The position numbers were made by a program, and so were the translations under genes. The notes under the pieces are model-generated. The model had not been told where the DNA came from. It did no database searches and saw nothing but the letters and a program-made list of their open reading frames with translations. From JBELMB01 sp042088665 (lineage in GTDB: Bacteria; Pseudomonadota; Alphaproteobacteria; Rhodobacterales; Rhodobacteraceae): a DNA stretch of 17,334 bases. The DNA is taken from positions 1 through 17,334 of the forward strand of contig JBELMB010000113.1 in the NCBI GenBank assembly GCA_042088665.1, written 5' to 3'. Of this stretch, positions 1 to 6,694 are shown piece after piece (positions within the stretch are counted from its first letter, which is position 1; each line of letters opens with the position of its first letter).

Positions 1-240
1 CCAGGATTCTCCATACTCCTCAGGGTGCACATTGGGGCGCCCGCCAGTCAGCACGAACCCGTCGCAGACCTCGATCAACTCGTCGACATCGACCAGCCGC
101 GGATCACTCGGGATCAACAACGGTAGGCATCCCGCAACCTCCGCCACCGCGAGAGAGTTCATCGTCCCCCCTGCATGAGTCGGATATTGGTCGTTGATCA
201 GATGCGTATTGCCGATGATACCGACGATCGGGCGGGTCAT
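1..240 (-). CDS. Class I glutamine amidotransferase-like (peptidase C26 / PuuD-type gamma-glutamyl hydrolase), N-terminal part
   Basis: The first 80 codons of a minus-strand gene are present; the rest lies beyond the left edge. The protein begins MTRPIVGIIGN and runs to a segment reading DGFVLTGGRPNVHPEEYGE (residues 60-78). This matches the conserved DGxxLxGGxxxxHPxxYGE stretch of the C26 family, whose members hydrolyse gamma-glutamyl amide bonds; the best known is PuuD, acting on gamma-glutamyl-GABA in putrescine breakdown. The catalytic Cys and the His/Glu pair of this family lie further along and cannot be checked here. The start at 240 is supported by AGGAG at 248-252, seven bases upstream. 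It is divergent from the acetyltransferase gene at 480. The substrate cannot be decided from this fragment; other C26 members in the same family remain possible. Confidence 0.82.
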   Translation of the reverse strand, partial: MTRPIVGIIGNTHLINDQYPTHAGGTMNSLAVAEVAGCLPLLIPSDPRLVDVDELIEVCDGFVLTGGRPNVHPEEYGESW

Positions 241-479
241 TTGAGTGCTCCTGAAGTTTCAGAGTAATTTAGCCCACAAAAGTGATGGACAAAAGATCAA
301 CAGCGCACAGATCTTGAACCAACCCGCGCTTGAGCGCACCAAGGCACCGGATTGCCAAAAGAAAGCACGGGTTTGCGCCTGTTTATGGCATTGATGAAAA
401 AAATGGCATTTGCTGCTGTGAAACGAGGCAACACAAAGAATACCCTCGTCCACGCGGAAAACTGCATCAGGAGCGCCGC
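241..479. other. Divergent intergenic region between the amidotransferase and acetyltransferase genes
   Basis: This 239-base gap must hold the promoters of both flanking genes. It is more AT-rich than its surroundings. Visible elements are a Shine-Dalgarno AGGAG for each gene (248-252 on minus, 469-473 on plus), a direct repeat ATGGCATT at 385-392 and 403-410 separated by ten bases that include an A-run, and a short GCGC-TTGA-GCGC hairpin. No pair of -35/-10 hexamers stands out well enough to call. An open frame continues upstream of 480 to 330, but it has no ribosome binding site and its residues do not match the family. Confidence 0.4.
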
Positions 480-1109
480 ATGACGGAAACAGTGATCGAC
501 TTTGCGCACTGGCAACGCACCAACCAATACAATCTGTTTCGCACGTTCCAACGGCCACATTTTGCGGTCACCTGCCGCCTCGACGTCACGCGCCTGATGA
601 CCGAACGCAAACCGCAAGGCGTGTCACCCTACCGTGCCTGCATGTTCGCCATTGCCCATGGTCTGCACAGCGTGGACGAGTTGAGAATGCGCATGCGTGC
701 AGACAAAGTGGTGCGTTTTGATCCGATCCATTTGTCGATGACGGTCCCGCGCGACGACGGCTCGTTTACTTTTGGCTACGTGGCCTACCACGAGTGCTTC
801 GAGACCTTCGACAAGGACGCGGCAGCGCATATTCTCGCGGCGCGAGAAGACCCGGCCTTTGAGCCCAACGCACCAACCGCACTGGCCGTGGCCTATCTGT
901 CCTGCCTGCCCTGGCTGGATTTCACGGCCGTCGACAATGCCTTGCCCCATGCCATGGACTGCATTCCGCGTGTTTCATGGGGCAAGATCACGCGCCACGC
1001 GGACAGTTACCAGATGCCCATGGCGATCCAGGTGCACCATGCCCTCGTTGATGGCTTGCACGTGGGCCAGTTCTTTAACCATGTCCAGGAGGCACTGGAC
1101 ACGCTTTGA
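480..1109 (+). CDS. Chloramphenicol acetyltransferase-like (CatA family) O-acetyltransferase
   Basis: A 209-residue protein, close to the roughly 213-220 of classical CAT enzymes, which transfer acetyl from acetyl-CoA to the 3-hydroxyl of chloramphenicol in the cytoplasm. The C-terminal motif IQVHHALVDGLHVGQFF (residues 183-199) matches the CAT active-site block; His187 and Asp191 correspond to CAT-III His195 and Asp199. Ser141 in SCLPW aligns with Ser148, and Arg13 aligns with Arg18, the salt-bridge partner of the Asp. Phe20 sits where CAT-III has Tyr25. The start at 480 is chosen because AGGAG lies at 469-473 and the family alignment begins there. Similarity outside the motifs is modest, so the natural substrate could be another hydroxylated molecule; resistance is inferred, not shown. 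The gene is monocistronic and divergent from the C26 amidotransferase. Confidence 0.88.
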   Translation: MTETVIDFAHWQRTNQYNLFRTFQRPHFAVTCRLDVTRLMTERKPQGVSPYRACMFAIAHGLHSVDELRMRMRADKVVRFDPIHLSMTVPRDDGSFTFGYVAYHECFETFDKDAAAHILAAREDPAFEPNAPTALAVAYLSCLPWLDFTAVDNALPHAMDCIPRVSWGKITRHADSYQMPMAIQVHHALVDGLHVGQFFNHVQEALDTL

Positions 1110-1380
1110 GCTTCGGCCCAAGCGGACCGGCCAGCTTCTGCGCCGCGTGAAAGACCTTCTTTAAGACATTGTGAAGAATAAGACTTCGCACGCACAGCTT
1201 GCGCGAAATGGACGATGTCGCCGGCACCAGCGGCCAGTGTTAACCGAATGCTAAGAACAGATCTATTTCGACTCAATTCCGCACGGTATGGTCTTCTCAA
1301 CGGAATCGAGACTGCGGGGGCTGCCTCAGATCCGGTCAAATGTGGGGCACCCGCCCCACCCAAAACAGAGAGGCCGTCCC
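1110..1380. other. Intergenic region with two inverted repeats upstream of the J-domain gene
   Basis: This 271-base gap has no credible gene. It holds an imperfect inverted repeat, CTCAATTCCG (1272-1281) with CGGAATCGAG (1301-1310), nine of ten pairs matching, and a perfect 7-bp hairpin GTGGGGC-ACCC-GCCCCAC (1342-1359) ending 21 bases before the start at 1381. Neither hairpin is followed by a T-run, so they look like leader structure and not terminators. A weak hexamer pair, TTAACC (1240-1245) and TCTATT (1262-1267) at 16-base spacing, could be a promoter but is only 4/6 in each box. I see no terminator for the acetyltransferase gene. Confidence 0.4.
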
Positions 1381-1929
1381 ATGCGCAAGTCATCCAAACC
1401 GTCCCCCTTCGAGGTCCTCGGCGTGTCGCCCTCGGATGACTACGCCACGATCCGCAAGACCTGGAAAAAGCTGGTCAAGGCCAATCACCCCGATCTGCGC
1501 GCCGGTGAAAAAGAGGCCGCGACCCGTCGACTGACCGCGCTCAACGCCGCCTTTGACCGGTTGCGCAACCACGTGCCGATCCGCCAGCAAGTCCCTGCGC
1601 ATCGCAAACCTGCGCGCCCGGCACCGGCGCAACCCGCTCAGGCAACCGGCACCACGCCGCGGCCCGCCGAGGCACGCCGCGCCGCCTCACAGCGAAGGGC
1701 AGAGCCCCAGCGCCGCCCCCAAAGCCATCCCCATGCGGCACGTCCCGCAGGGGTTGAGCCTGCCCAAACGCCGATGTCTGCGCCCACGCCCTCCGTGCCC
1801 ATGCAGCCTGCCGGTGTCCCCTTCAGCGCGAGCCAACAAAATGCAGCGCGCTCTGCGCAGCAGGGCTTTGCCCAGGCACGCACGGCTTGTACCGAAAAAC
1901 GGACCAATGGCGTGATCCGCGCCGCCTGA
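1381..1929 (+). CDS. Small J-domain (DnaJ-like) protein with low-complexity tail
   Basis: A 182-residue protein with an N-terminal J domain (about residues 7-63) and the HPD tripeptide at 36-38 (KANHPDLR), which in this family stimulates the ATPase of an Hsp70 partner. It lacks the Gly/Phe region, zinc finger and C-terminal substrate domains of full DnaJ, so it is a class III J protein. From about residue 65 the tail is rich in Ala, Pro, Gln and Arg and looks disordered. The start at 1381 is supported by GAGAGG (1368-1373); an in-frame start at 1288 would add 31 residues that do not match a J domain. The specific Hsp70 client is unknown; only the J domain can be assigned with confidence. A candidate terminator lies 86 bases downstream. 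Confidence 0.85.
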   Translation: MRKSSKPSPFEVLGVSPSDDYATIRKTWKKLVKANHPDLRAGEKEAATRRLTALNAAFDRLRNHVPIRQQVPAHRKPARPAPAQPAQATGTTPRPAEARRAASQRRAEPQRRPQSHPHAARPAGVEPAQTPMSAPTPSVPMQPAGVPFSASQQNAARSAQQGFAQARTACTEKRTNGVIRAA

Positions 1930-2014
1930 ACGCCGGTCAAGCACAGCACGAACCGATCCCGGGCGGACCGCGCACCATCGGCGGGTGGATCGCGTGCAAC
2001 AAAGATTCGGCGAC

Positions 2015-2044
2015 AGACCCAAGCCGCAGATGGCTTGGGTCTTT
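2015..2044 (+). terminator. Probable intrinsic terminator after the J-domain gene
   Basis: A perfect 11-bp inverted repeat, AGACCCAAGCC (2015-2025) and GGCTTGGGTCT (2032-2042), with a six-base loop, followed by a short T-run (TCTTTACC). The stem is strong but the T-run is only three or four bases. It falls between the J-domain gene and marC, whose start is at 2078, so it most likely ends the upstream transcript; a role as marC leader structure is the alternative. Confidence 0.65.
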
Positions 2045-2077
2045 ACCTGCGTCGGGCAAAACCATAGGCCCTGTGCC

Positions 2078-2710
2078 ATGGACAGCACCTTCCTCATCAG
2101 CGCCTTTGCCACCCTCTTTGTGGTGATCGACCCGATCGGCCTGACGCCCATCTTCATCGCCCTGACACAGGGGACCGACGCAGCCCACCGCCGCGGCGTG
2201 GCCCTGCGTGCCTGCGCCATCGCCTTTGTGCTGCTCACGCTTTTTGCGTTTTTTGGCGAAGCGGTGCTGGGCTTCATCGGCATCACCATGCCAGCGTTCC
2301 GGATCGCAGGTGGCATCCTGTTGTTCATAACCGCACTGGACATGCTCTTTGAACGCCGCCAGCAGCGCCGCGAGGACAAGGCCGACGAAGAGGATTTCCC
2401 CGATCCCAGCGTCTTTCCTATCGCGATCCCCCTGATCGCCGGACCGGGGGCAATTGCCTCGATGATCTTGCTGGCGGGTCAAACCGAAGCTTGGCAAGGC
2501 ATGGTCGGCATTCTGGGGGTCATGGCACTGGTGCTTGCCGTGGCATTGGTGCTGTTTCTCGCCGCGGGTCCGATCGAGCGCGGGCTTGGCCGCACCGGCA
2601 TCACGGTCACCACGCGCCTGCTGGGCATGTTGCTGGCAGCACTCTCCGTGCAGTTTGTCCTCGACGGGTTGCGGGATTTCGGCCTTGGCGCGCTTGGGCA
2701 CGGCGGCTAG
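2078..2710 (+). CDS. MarC-family integral membrane protein
   Basis: A 210-residue, strongly hydrophobic protein with about six membrane spans (roughly residues 4-28, 42-65, 70-92, 114-135, 141-164, 180-200). It carries the family hallmarks FVVIDPIGLTPIF (14-26) near the N-terminus and FPIAIPLIAGPGAI (113-126) after a charged cytoplasmic loop (92-108), the two halves reading as an inverted repeat typical of MarC/NhaC-like folds. Despite the historical name, multiple antibiotic resistance has not been upheld for MarC, and the transported substrate is not known. The start at 2078 is chosen because the family begins a few residues before the first span; the ribosome binding site is weak (AGG near 2067). 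The in-frame extension to 1985 would run through the terminator-like hairpin. Confidence 0.9.
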   Translation: MDSTFLISAFATLFVVIDPIGLTPIFIALTQGTDAAHRRGVALRACAIAFVLLTLFAFFGEAVLGFIGITMPAFRIAGGILLFITALDMLFERRQQRREDKADEEDFPDPSVFPIAIPLIAGPGAIASMILLAGQTEAWQGMVGILGVMALVLAVALVLFLAAGPIERGLGRTGITVTTRLLGMLLAALSVQFVLDGLRDFGLGALGHGG

Positions 2711-2783
2711 CACGTGCTCAGACGAACGCCCCGAACACGCCACAAGCCACATCCGGCAGGGCGCAGTCAGAGGCCCCCGACCC

Positions 2784-2812
2784 CTGTCATTCCAGCCCAG
2801 AGGTCTTATGTT
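2784..2812 (+). promoter_or_regulatory. Candidate sigma-70-type promoter for the aspartic protease gene
   Basis: CTGTCA (2784-2789) and TATGTT (2807-2812), each matching the consensus at four of six positions, are separated by the ideal 17 bases. They lie 31 bases before the start at 2844, in the 133-base gap after marC. Such matches arise often by chance, so this is only a suggestion that the protease gene may have its own promoter. Confidence 0.25.
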
Positions 2813-2843
2813 GATACGGACCAAAACCGGGTGTGAGGACGCA

Positions 2844-3425
2844 ATGAACGAAGATCAGTGGGGCCAGTTGACCTATCTCGTCATTCTCGGCGTCTTGATG
2901 GGCCTGTGGGTGTTCAAATCCCTGCTGTCAAAGCCGGGTCGCGCGGCGCAGAACCTGATGGCATGGGCGCTGATCTTTGGCGCGGCTCTGGCTGCCACCG
3001 CGCTCTGGCAGGACATCAAGGGCACATGGGGCCCACAGCAATCGGTCTTTGCAGAAGAGGGCCGGATCGAGCTGCCGCGCGCCGCTGACGGGCATTACTA
3101 CGTCTCGCTCGACGTCAACGGCGTGCCGACCCGTTTCGTCGTCGACACCGGTGCCACCGCCATGGTTCTGACCCGGCAAGCCGCCGACAGCGCGGGCCTC
3201 GCCCCCGAAGACCTGTCCTTCTTCGATGTGGCCCGCACCGCGAATGGCGAAGTGCGCACGGCACCGGTGGTGCTGGACAGCGTGGCCCTCGGACCCTTTG
3301 CCGATCAAGGCGTGCGCGCCTATGTCAACAGCGGCGAGATGGAAACCTCCCTTCTGGGGATGGACTACCTCGCACGGTTCGACCGGCTGGAAATCTCAGG
3401 CGGCAAGATGATCCTTGAACGCTGA
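2844..3425 (+). CDS. Membrane-anchored retropepsin-like aspartic protease (clan AA, TIGR02281 type)
   Basis: A 193-residue protein with two N-terminal hydrophobic segments (about 8-26 and 37-54) followed by a single retropepsin-like domain. The catalytic signature FVVDTGATAMVL (98-109) gives Asp101, and the downstream hydrophobic-hydrophobic-Gly motif LLGMDYL (170-176) completes the fold. One domain of this size means the active enzyme should be a homodimer, as in retropepsins. The topology places the protease domain in the periplasm if the N-terminus is cytoplasmic. The start at 2844 is supported by GAGGA (2835-2839) four bases upstream. The gene converges with holC, leaving 12 bases between stop codons and no visible terminator. 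No substrate is known for this family in alphaproteobacteria. Confidence 0.86.
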   Translation: MNEDQWGQLTYLVILGVLMGLWVFKSLLSKPGRAAQNLMAWALIFGAALAATALWQDIKGTWGPQQSVFAEEGRIELPRAADGHYYVSLDVNGVPTRFVVDTGATAMVLTRQAADSAGLAPEDLSFFDVARTANGEVRTAPVVLDSVALGPFADQGVRAYVNSGEMETSLLGMDYLARFDRLEISGGKMILER

Positions 3426-3437
3426 GCGTGGCACAGG

Positions 3438-3899
3438 CTAGCCGCCCGCTTCGGCCTTCTTTTCCCAACGCCCTGACTCTTCGGACCAGTATTGCGCCGC
3501 CGCCCCGCCGGACGTCAGCGCTTTCCATTGGGTGCGGGCGGCTTGCACGGCCCTGTCGTCATGGCCGTCAAACAACACGCAGACCCGTTCAAGATCCGCC
3601 ACTTCCTCGACAGTGACCTCGGCCCCGTCGATGGCCATGACGCAGGCCGCGCGGTTGGCCGCGGGCCCCGTGGTCAGCAGGATCGGTTGCAGCGCGTCAT
3701 GCGGCCCGCCCGCAAGGCCATGCGGCAGGAACCCCTCTTCGGGGCCCAACCACAGCTTTTCGTCCAACCAGGCCAGCCGGGCCGGGTCCGGCGCACGCAC
3801 TGCCACGCGCCACCCTGCCCCCATCGCCTTTTCCAGAAGCAACGGAAGCGTCGCCTCAAGCGGGCGGCGCGTCAGGTGGTAGAAATAGGCCGCGCCCAT
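3438..3899 (-). CDS. holC: DNA polymerase III chi subunit
   Basis: A 153-residue protein beginning MGAAYFYHLTRRP, with FLPHG, an ILLTTG strand, and the C-terminal pattern FDGHDDRAVQAARTQWKAL followed by QYWSEESGRW. These are the conserved points of HolC, which bridges the clamp-loader complex to single-stranded DNA binding protein at the replication fork; in enterobacteria it pairs with psi. The start at 3899 follows the pepA stop codon (3901-3903) by one base, so translation is probably coupled to pepA; no separate ribosome binding site is obvious. An open frame continues upstream inside pepA but is out of frame with the family. The pepA-holC order is the same as in E. coli, which supports the call. 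Confidence 0.88.
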   Translation of the reverse strand: MGAAYFYHLTRRPLEATLPLLLEKAMGAGWRVAVRAPDPARLAWLDEKLWLGPEEGFLPHGLAGGPHDALQPILLTTGPAANRAACVMAIDGAEVTVEEVADLERVCVLFDGHDDRAVQAARTQWKALTSGGAAAQYWSEESGRWEKKAEAGG

Positions 3900-3900
3900 C

Positions 3901-5385
3901 TCACTTTGACTCAAAGCGGTCCCGAACAAGCCGGTCAAGCGCCATGACACCCCAGCCGGTCGCGCCCTTGGGGGCGAGCGCCGTGTCCTTGGTGACCTGC
4001 GCCACACCGGCGATGTCCAGATGGATCCACGGCACATCATCCTTGACGAAACGCTGAAGGAACTGCGCCGCGGTGATCGCACCTGCCGCACGGCCACCGA
4101 CGTTCTTCATGTCGGCCTTCTGGGACTTCAGCTGCTGGTCATAGGCCTTGCCCAGCGGCAGGCGCCATGCGCCTTCGCCCTCGGTCTCTGCGGCTTTCAG
4201 GAACTCACCGGCAAAGCCGTCGTCGTTGGAAAACACCGCCGCGTTCTCATGCCCCAGGGCGACGATGCAAGCACCGGTCAAAGTGGCGAGGTCGACCATG
4301 GCAACAGGTGCTTCGGTTTCCTGCGCGTGCCACATGACATCTGCCAGCACGAGGCGGCCCTCGGCGTCCGTGTTGATGACTTCGACCGTGTCGCCCTTCA
4401 TCGAGGTGACGATGTCGCCGGGCCGCTGCGCGCGGTCACTTGGCATGTTTTCCACAAGGCCGACCATGCCGACCACATTGGCCTTGGCCTTGCGCAACGC
4501 CAGCGTCTTCATCACACCGGAGACAACGCCAGCGCCGCCCATGTCCATGGTCATGTCTTCCATGCCACCGGCGGGCTTCAGGCTGATGCCACCGGTGTCA
4601 AAGACGACGCCCTTGCCGATCAGCGCCAGCGGGGCGCCCTCGGCGCCTTTCCAGCGCATGGTCACCACCTTGGACGGCATGGCAGACCCCTGCCCGACCC
4701 CCAGAAGCGCGCCCATGCCCAGCTCTGTCAGCTTGTCCTCATCCATCACCTCGACCTCGAGCCCGAGGTCACGCAGGGCCTCGAGGCGGTCGGCGAATTC
4801 CGTTGTCGTCAGCACATTGGCCGGTTCTGACGTGAGGTCGCGGGTAAAGGTGACACCCTCGGCCACTGCCAGCGCATCGCCGAGGACCGCTTCATGGGCA
4901 CCGCCGGGCGCAAAATCCTCTGGGGCCTTGACCATCAGATTGGCCGCCGCTGGCTTGTCAGAGACCTCGGATTTGCGGGCTGTAAAACTGTACCCCCGCA
5001 GCGCCAGCCCCAAGGCGACGTCATCCGCGTTGCGCGTGGTTTCCAGCAAAGCGGTCAACCCGCTGCTGCCCGCAGCCTTCGCCAGCGTCGCCCCCGCCTT
5101 GCGCGCCACCAGCGCGTCTGGCCGCCGGTCAAGCTTTACCAGGTTCACGGCCTCGGCGGCCATACCGACCGGCCAGGCCAATGTCAGCGCCCCGCCGGTT
5201 TCCAGCTTTTCCCAGCTTTCGCTTTCCAGCGCACGGGTGACCGCGCCACGGGTCAATCGGTTCAACCGCCGCGCGCCGGGGCTCATGGTGCCATCCGCCG
5301 GGATCATGACGGCCACATGGCCTACGGCCGTGGCCAGAGCTTCCAGATCGGTCGCGACGATGGCGATCTCACGCAGGTCAGTCAT
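3901..5385 (-). CDS. pepA: Leucyl aminopeptidase (M17 family)
   Basis: A 494-residue cytosolic aminopeptidase that releases N-terminal residues using two metal ions. The family signature NTDAEGRL is at 338-345. By comparison with E. coli PepA, the metal ligands are Lys258, Asp263, Asp281, Asp340 and Glu342, and the catalytic pair is Lys270 and Arg344; all are present. Residues 1-160 form the variable N-terminal domain, 161-494 the catalytic domain. The start at 5385 is supported by AAGGAA (5393-5398) seven bases upstream; longer in-frame extension to 5766 would run into the divergent lptF gene. It is followed one base later by holC. In E. coli PepA also acts as a DNA-binding protein; whether that holds here cannot be read from sequence. 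Confidence 0.95.
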   Translation of the reverse strand: MTDLREIAIVATDLEALATAVGHVAVMIPADGTMSPGARRLNRLTRGAVTRALESESWEKLETGGALTLAWPVGMAAEAVNLVKLDRRPDALVARKAGATLAKAAGSSGLTALLETTRNADDVALGLALRGYSFTARKSEVSDKPAAANLMVKAPEDFAPGGAHEAVLGDALAVAEGVTFTRDLTSEPANVLTTTEFADRLEALRDLGLEVEVMDEDKLTELGMGALLGVGQGSAMPSKVVTMRWKGAEGAPLALIGKGVVFDTGGISLKPAGGMEDMTMDMGGAGVVSGVMKTLALRKAKANVVGMVGLVENMPSDRAQRPGDIVTSMKGDTVEVINTDAEGRLVLADVMWHAQETEAPVAMVDLATLTGACIVALGHENAAVFSNDDGFAGEFLKAAETEGEGAWRLPLGKAYDQQLKSQKADMKNVGGRAAGAITAAQFLQRFVKDDVPWIHLDIAGVAQVTKDTALAPKGATGWGVMALDRLVRDRFESK

Positions 5386-5412
5386 GGGGGCATTCCTTTT
5401 GGTGATGTCTGT

Positions 5413-5436
5413 TTGCGGGTCCGGCTTGCGGGTCCG
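5413..5436. repeat. Tandem direct repeat between pepA and lptF
   Basis: Two exact copies of TTGCGGGTCCG (5413-5423 and 5426-5436) are spaced with a 13-base period, 28 bases upstream of the pepA start. The spacing is a little more than one helical turn, so the copies would face nearly the same side of the DNA. They could be a binding site for a regulator of pepA, or chance duplication; nothing else in the window shares the unit. Confidence 0.6.
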
Positions 5437-5454
5437 ACGCGCAAATCCGGCGTT

Positions 5455-5467
5455 TCTTTGCCAAAGA
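5455..5467. promoter_or_regulatory. Palindrome in the pepA/lptF divergent promoter region
   Basis: TCTTTG-C-CAAAGA is a perfect 13-base palindrome around a central base, located 70 bases before pepA and 100 bases before lptF. Its position between divergent genes suits an operator, but a single small palindrome is weak evidence. No convincing -35/-10 pair was found for lptF: TTGACC at 5488-5493 has no reasonable partner at 16-18 bases. Confidence 0.3.
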
Positions 5468-5553
5468 GGTAGCGGCGCAGGCCCTGCTTGACCAGTGCCA
5501 CCTTTCCCCGCGCGACACCTTCGCCTACAGTGCACCGAAAGGTTTGTTGGGGC

Positions 5554-5557
5554 GGAG
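5554..5557 (+). promoter_or_regulatory. Ribosome binding site deciding the GTG start of lptF
   Basis: GGAG at 5554-5557 stands nine bases before GTG at 5567. No ATG in the lptF frame lies between the 5495 upstream codon and the first membrane span, and the family normally begins with a few residues followed by RFDRY, which favours this GTG. Confidence 0.55.
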
Positions 5558-5566
5558 CGGGCAACG

Positions 5567-6694
5567 GTGCAGAGATTCGACAGATATGTGCTGTCGCAAC
5601 TTATGGTGCTCTTCGGCTTTTTTGCTCTGGTGCTTGTGGCTGTGTACTGGGTGAACCGGGCTGTTGTGCTCTTTGACCGGCTGATCACGGACGGCCATTC
5701 GGCCATGGTCGTGCTGGAATTCACCGCCCTGTCCTTGCCTGCCGTTATTGCCCTTGTTCTGCCCATGGCGACCTTTGCCGCGGCGGTCTATGTCACCAAC
5801 CGCCTGTCCGGCGACTCGGAGCTGACGGTGGTCAAGGCCACCGGGTTTTCGCCTTGGCGGCTGGCGCGGCCGGTGCTGGTCTTTGGCGGCTTGATTGCGC
5901 TGATGATGCTGGTGCTGACACATGTGCTGGTGCCCAGTTCGATGCAGCAATTGCGCGAACGCGAGCAGGAGTTGTCGGGCTCCGTCTCTGCGCGGTTGCT
6001 GCGCGAGGGCACTTTCCTGCATCCGTCACGCGGCGTCACCTTCTACATCCGCGAGATCACCGCCGAGGGCGAATTGCGGGACGTCCTGCTCTCGGACCGG
6101 CGGCAGCCCGACCGCGATGTGACCTATACCGCGCAGCGCGCCTATCTCGTGCGCGACAGCGAAGGGCCCAAGATGGTCATGGTCGAAGGGCTTGCACAGA
6201 CGCTCGCCCATGCAGACCTGCGCATGTCGACGACCAACTTCGCGGATTTCACCTATGACCTGTCGGACCTGATCACCACCGGCCCCGCGCGCAAACGCAA
6301 GACCGACGCCATCCCCACCCGAGAGCTGCTGTTTGCGACCGACGACGTCACGCTTGAGAACGGCGATACCGCGGGAGAGATCCTCGAAGCGGCGCATATG
6401 CGGTTTCAGGCGCCGCTGCTCTGCGTTGTGGCCGCATTGATCGGCTATGCGGCGCTCATGGTGGGCGGGTTCTCGCGCTTTGGTGTGACTCGGCAGATCC
6501 TGTTTGCGATCTTCCTGCTGGTGCTGGTGAAACTCTTCGAAAGCGTCATGACATCCGCGGTTCTGGCACGCGCGGCGCTCTGGCCGCTGGTCTATATGCC
6601 CAGCCTGATCGGGCTTGGCTTTGTCTGGGCGCTCTTGTGGCACGCGGCCCGCCCCTACCGACCGCGCCGCCCCCGACGGGAGGCCACCGCATGA
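5567..6694 (+). CDS. lptF: LPS export ABC transporter permease LptF
   Basis: A 375-residue permease of the YjgP/YjgQ family. With LptG and the ATPase LptB (not in this window) it extracts lipopolysaccharide from the inner membrane and passes it to the periplasmic bridge. Three N-terminal spans (about 12-33, 55-78, 102-123) are followed by a periplasmic beta-rich domain and three C-terminal spans, the standard layout. The cytoplasmic stretch SELTVVKATGFSPWRL (84-99) is the coupling region expected to meet LptB. Translation most likely begins at GTG 5567, giving MQRFDRYVLSQLM, which fits the family; extension to 5495 adds 24 unrelated residues. Its stop overlaps the lptG start in an ATGA. It is the first gene of a six-gene cluster and divergent from pepA. 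Confidence 0.93.
   Translation: MQRFDRYVLSQLMVLFGFFALVLVAVYWVNRAVVLFDRLITDGHSAMVVLEFTALSLPAVIALVLPMATFAAAVYVTNRLSGDSELTVVKATGFSPWRLARPVLVFGGLIALMMLVLTHVLVPSSMQQLREREQELSGSVSARLLREGTFLHPSRGVTFYIREITAEGELRDVLLSDRRQPDRDVTYTAQRAYLVRDSEGPKMVMVEGLAQTLAHADLRMSTTNFADFTYDLSDLITTGPARKRKTDAIPTRELLFATDDVTLENGDTAGEILEAAHMRFQAPLLCVVAALIGYAALMVGGFSRFGVTRQILFAIFLLVLVKLFESVMTSAVLARAALWPLVYMPSLIGLGFVWALLWHAARPYRPRRPRREATA

Noticed and set aside
900..935. Apparent replacement of the CAT Ser148 by Ala in the acetyltransferase (FTA where CAT has F-x-S)
   Set aside because: Counting back from the catalytic His in CAT-III places Ser148 in the preceding SALPW segment, not in FDS. The matching residue here is Ser141 in SCLPW, which is conserved.
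1240..1267. Promoter for the J-domain gene (TTAACC and TCTATT)
   Set aside because: Each box matches only four of six positions with 16-base spacing; too weak to list on its own.
4148..5491. Long open frame of about 447 codons on the plus strand, antisense to pepA
   Set aside because: It is Ser/Pro/Arg-rich, resembles no family and is fully explained as the opposite-strand shadow of a GC-rich gene.
3901..5766. Longer version of pepA starting at 5766
   Set aside because: The extra 127 codons overlap the divergent lptF gene, do not resemble the aminopeptidase family and have no ribosome binding site; the ATG at 5385 has a good one.
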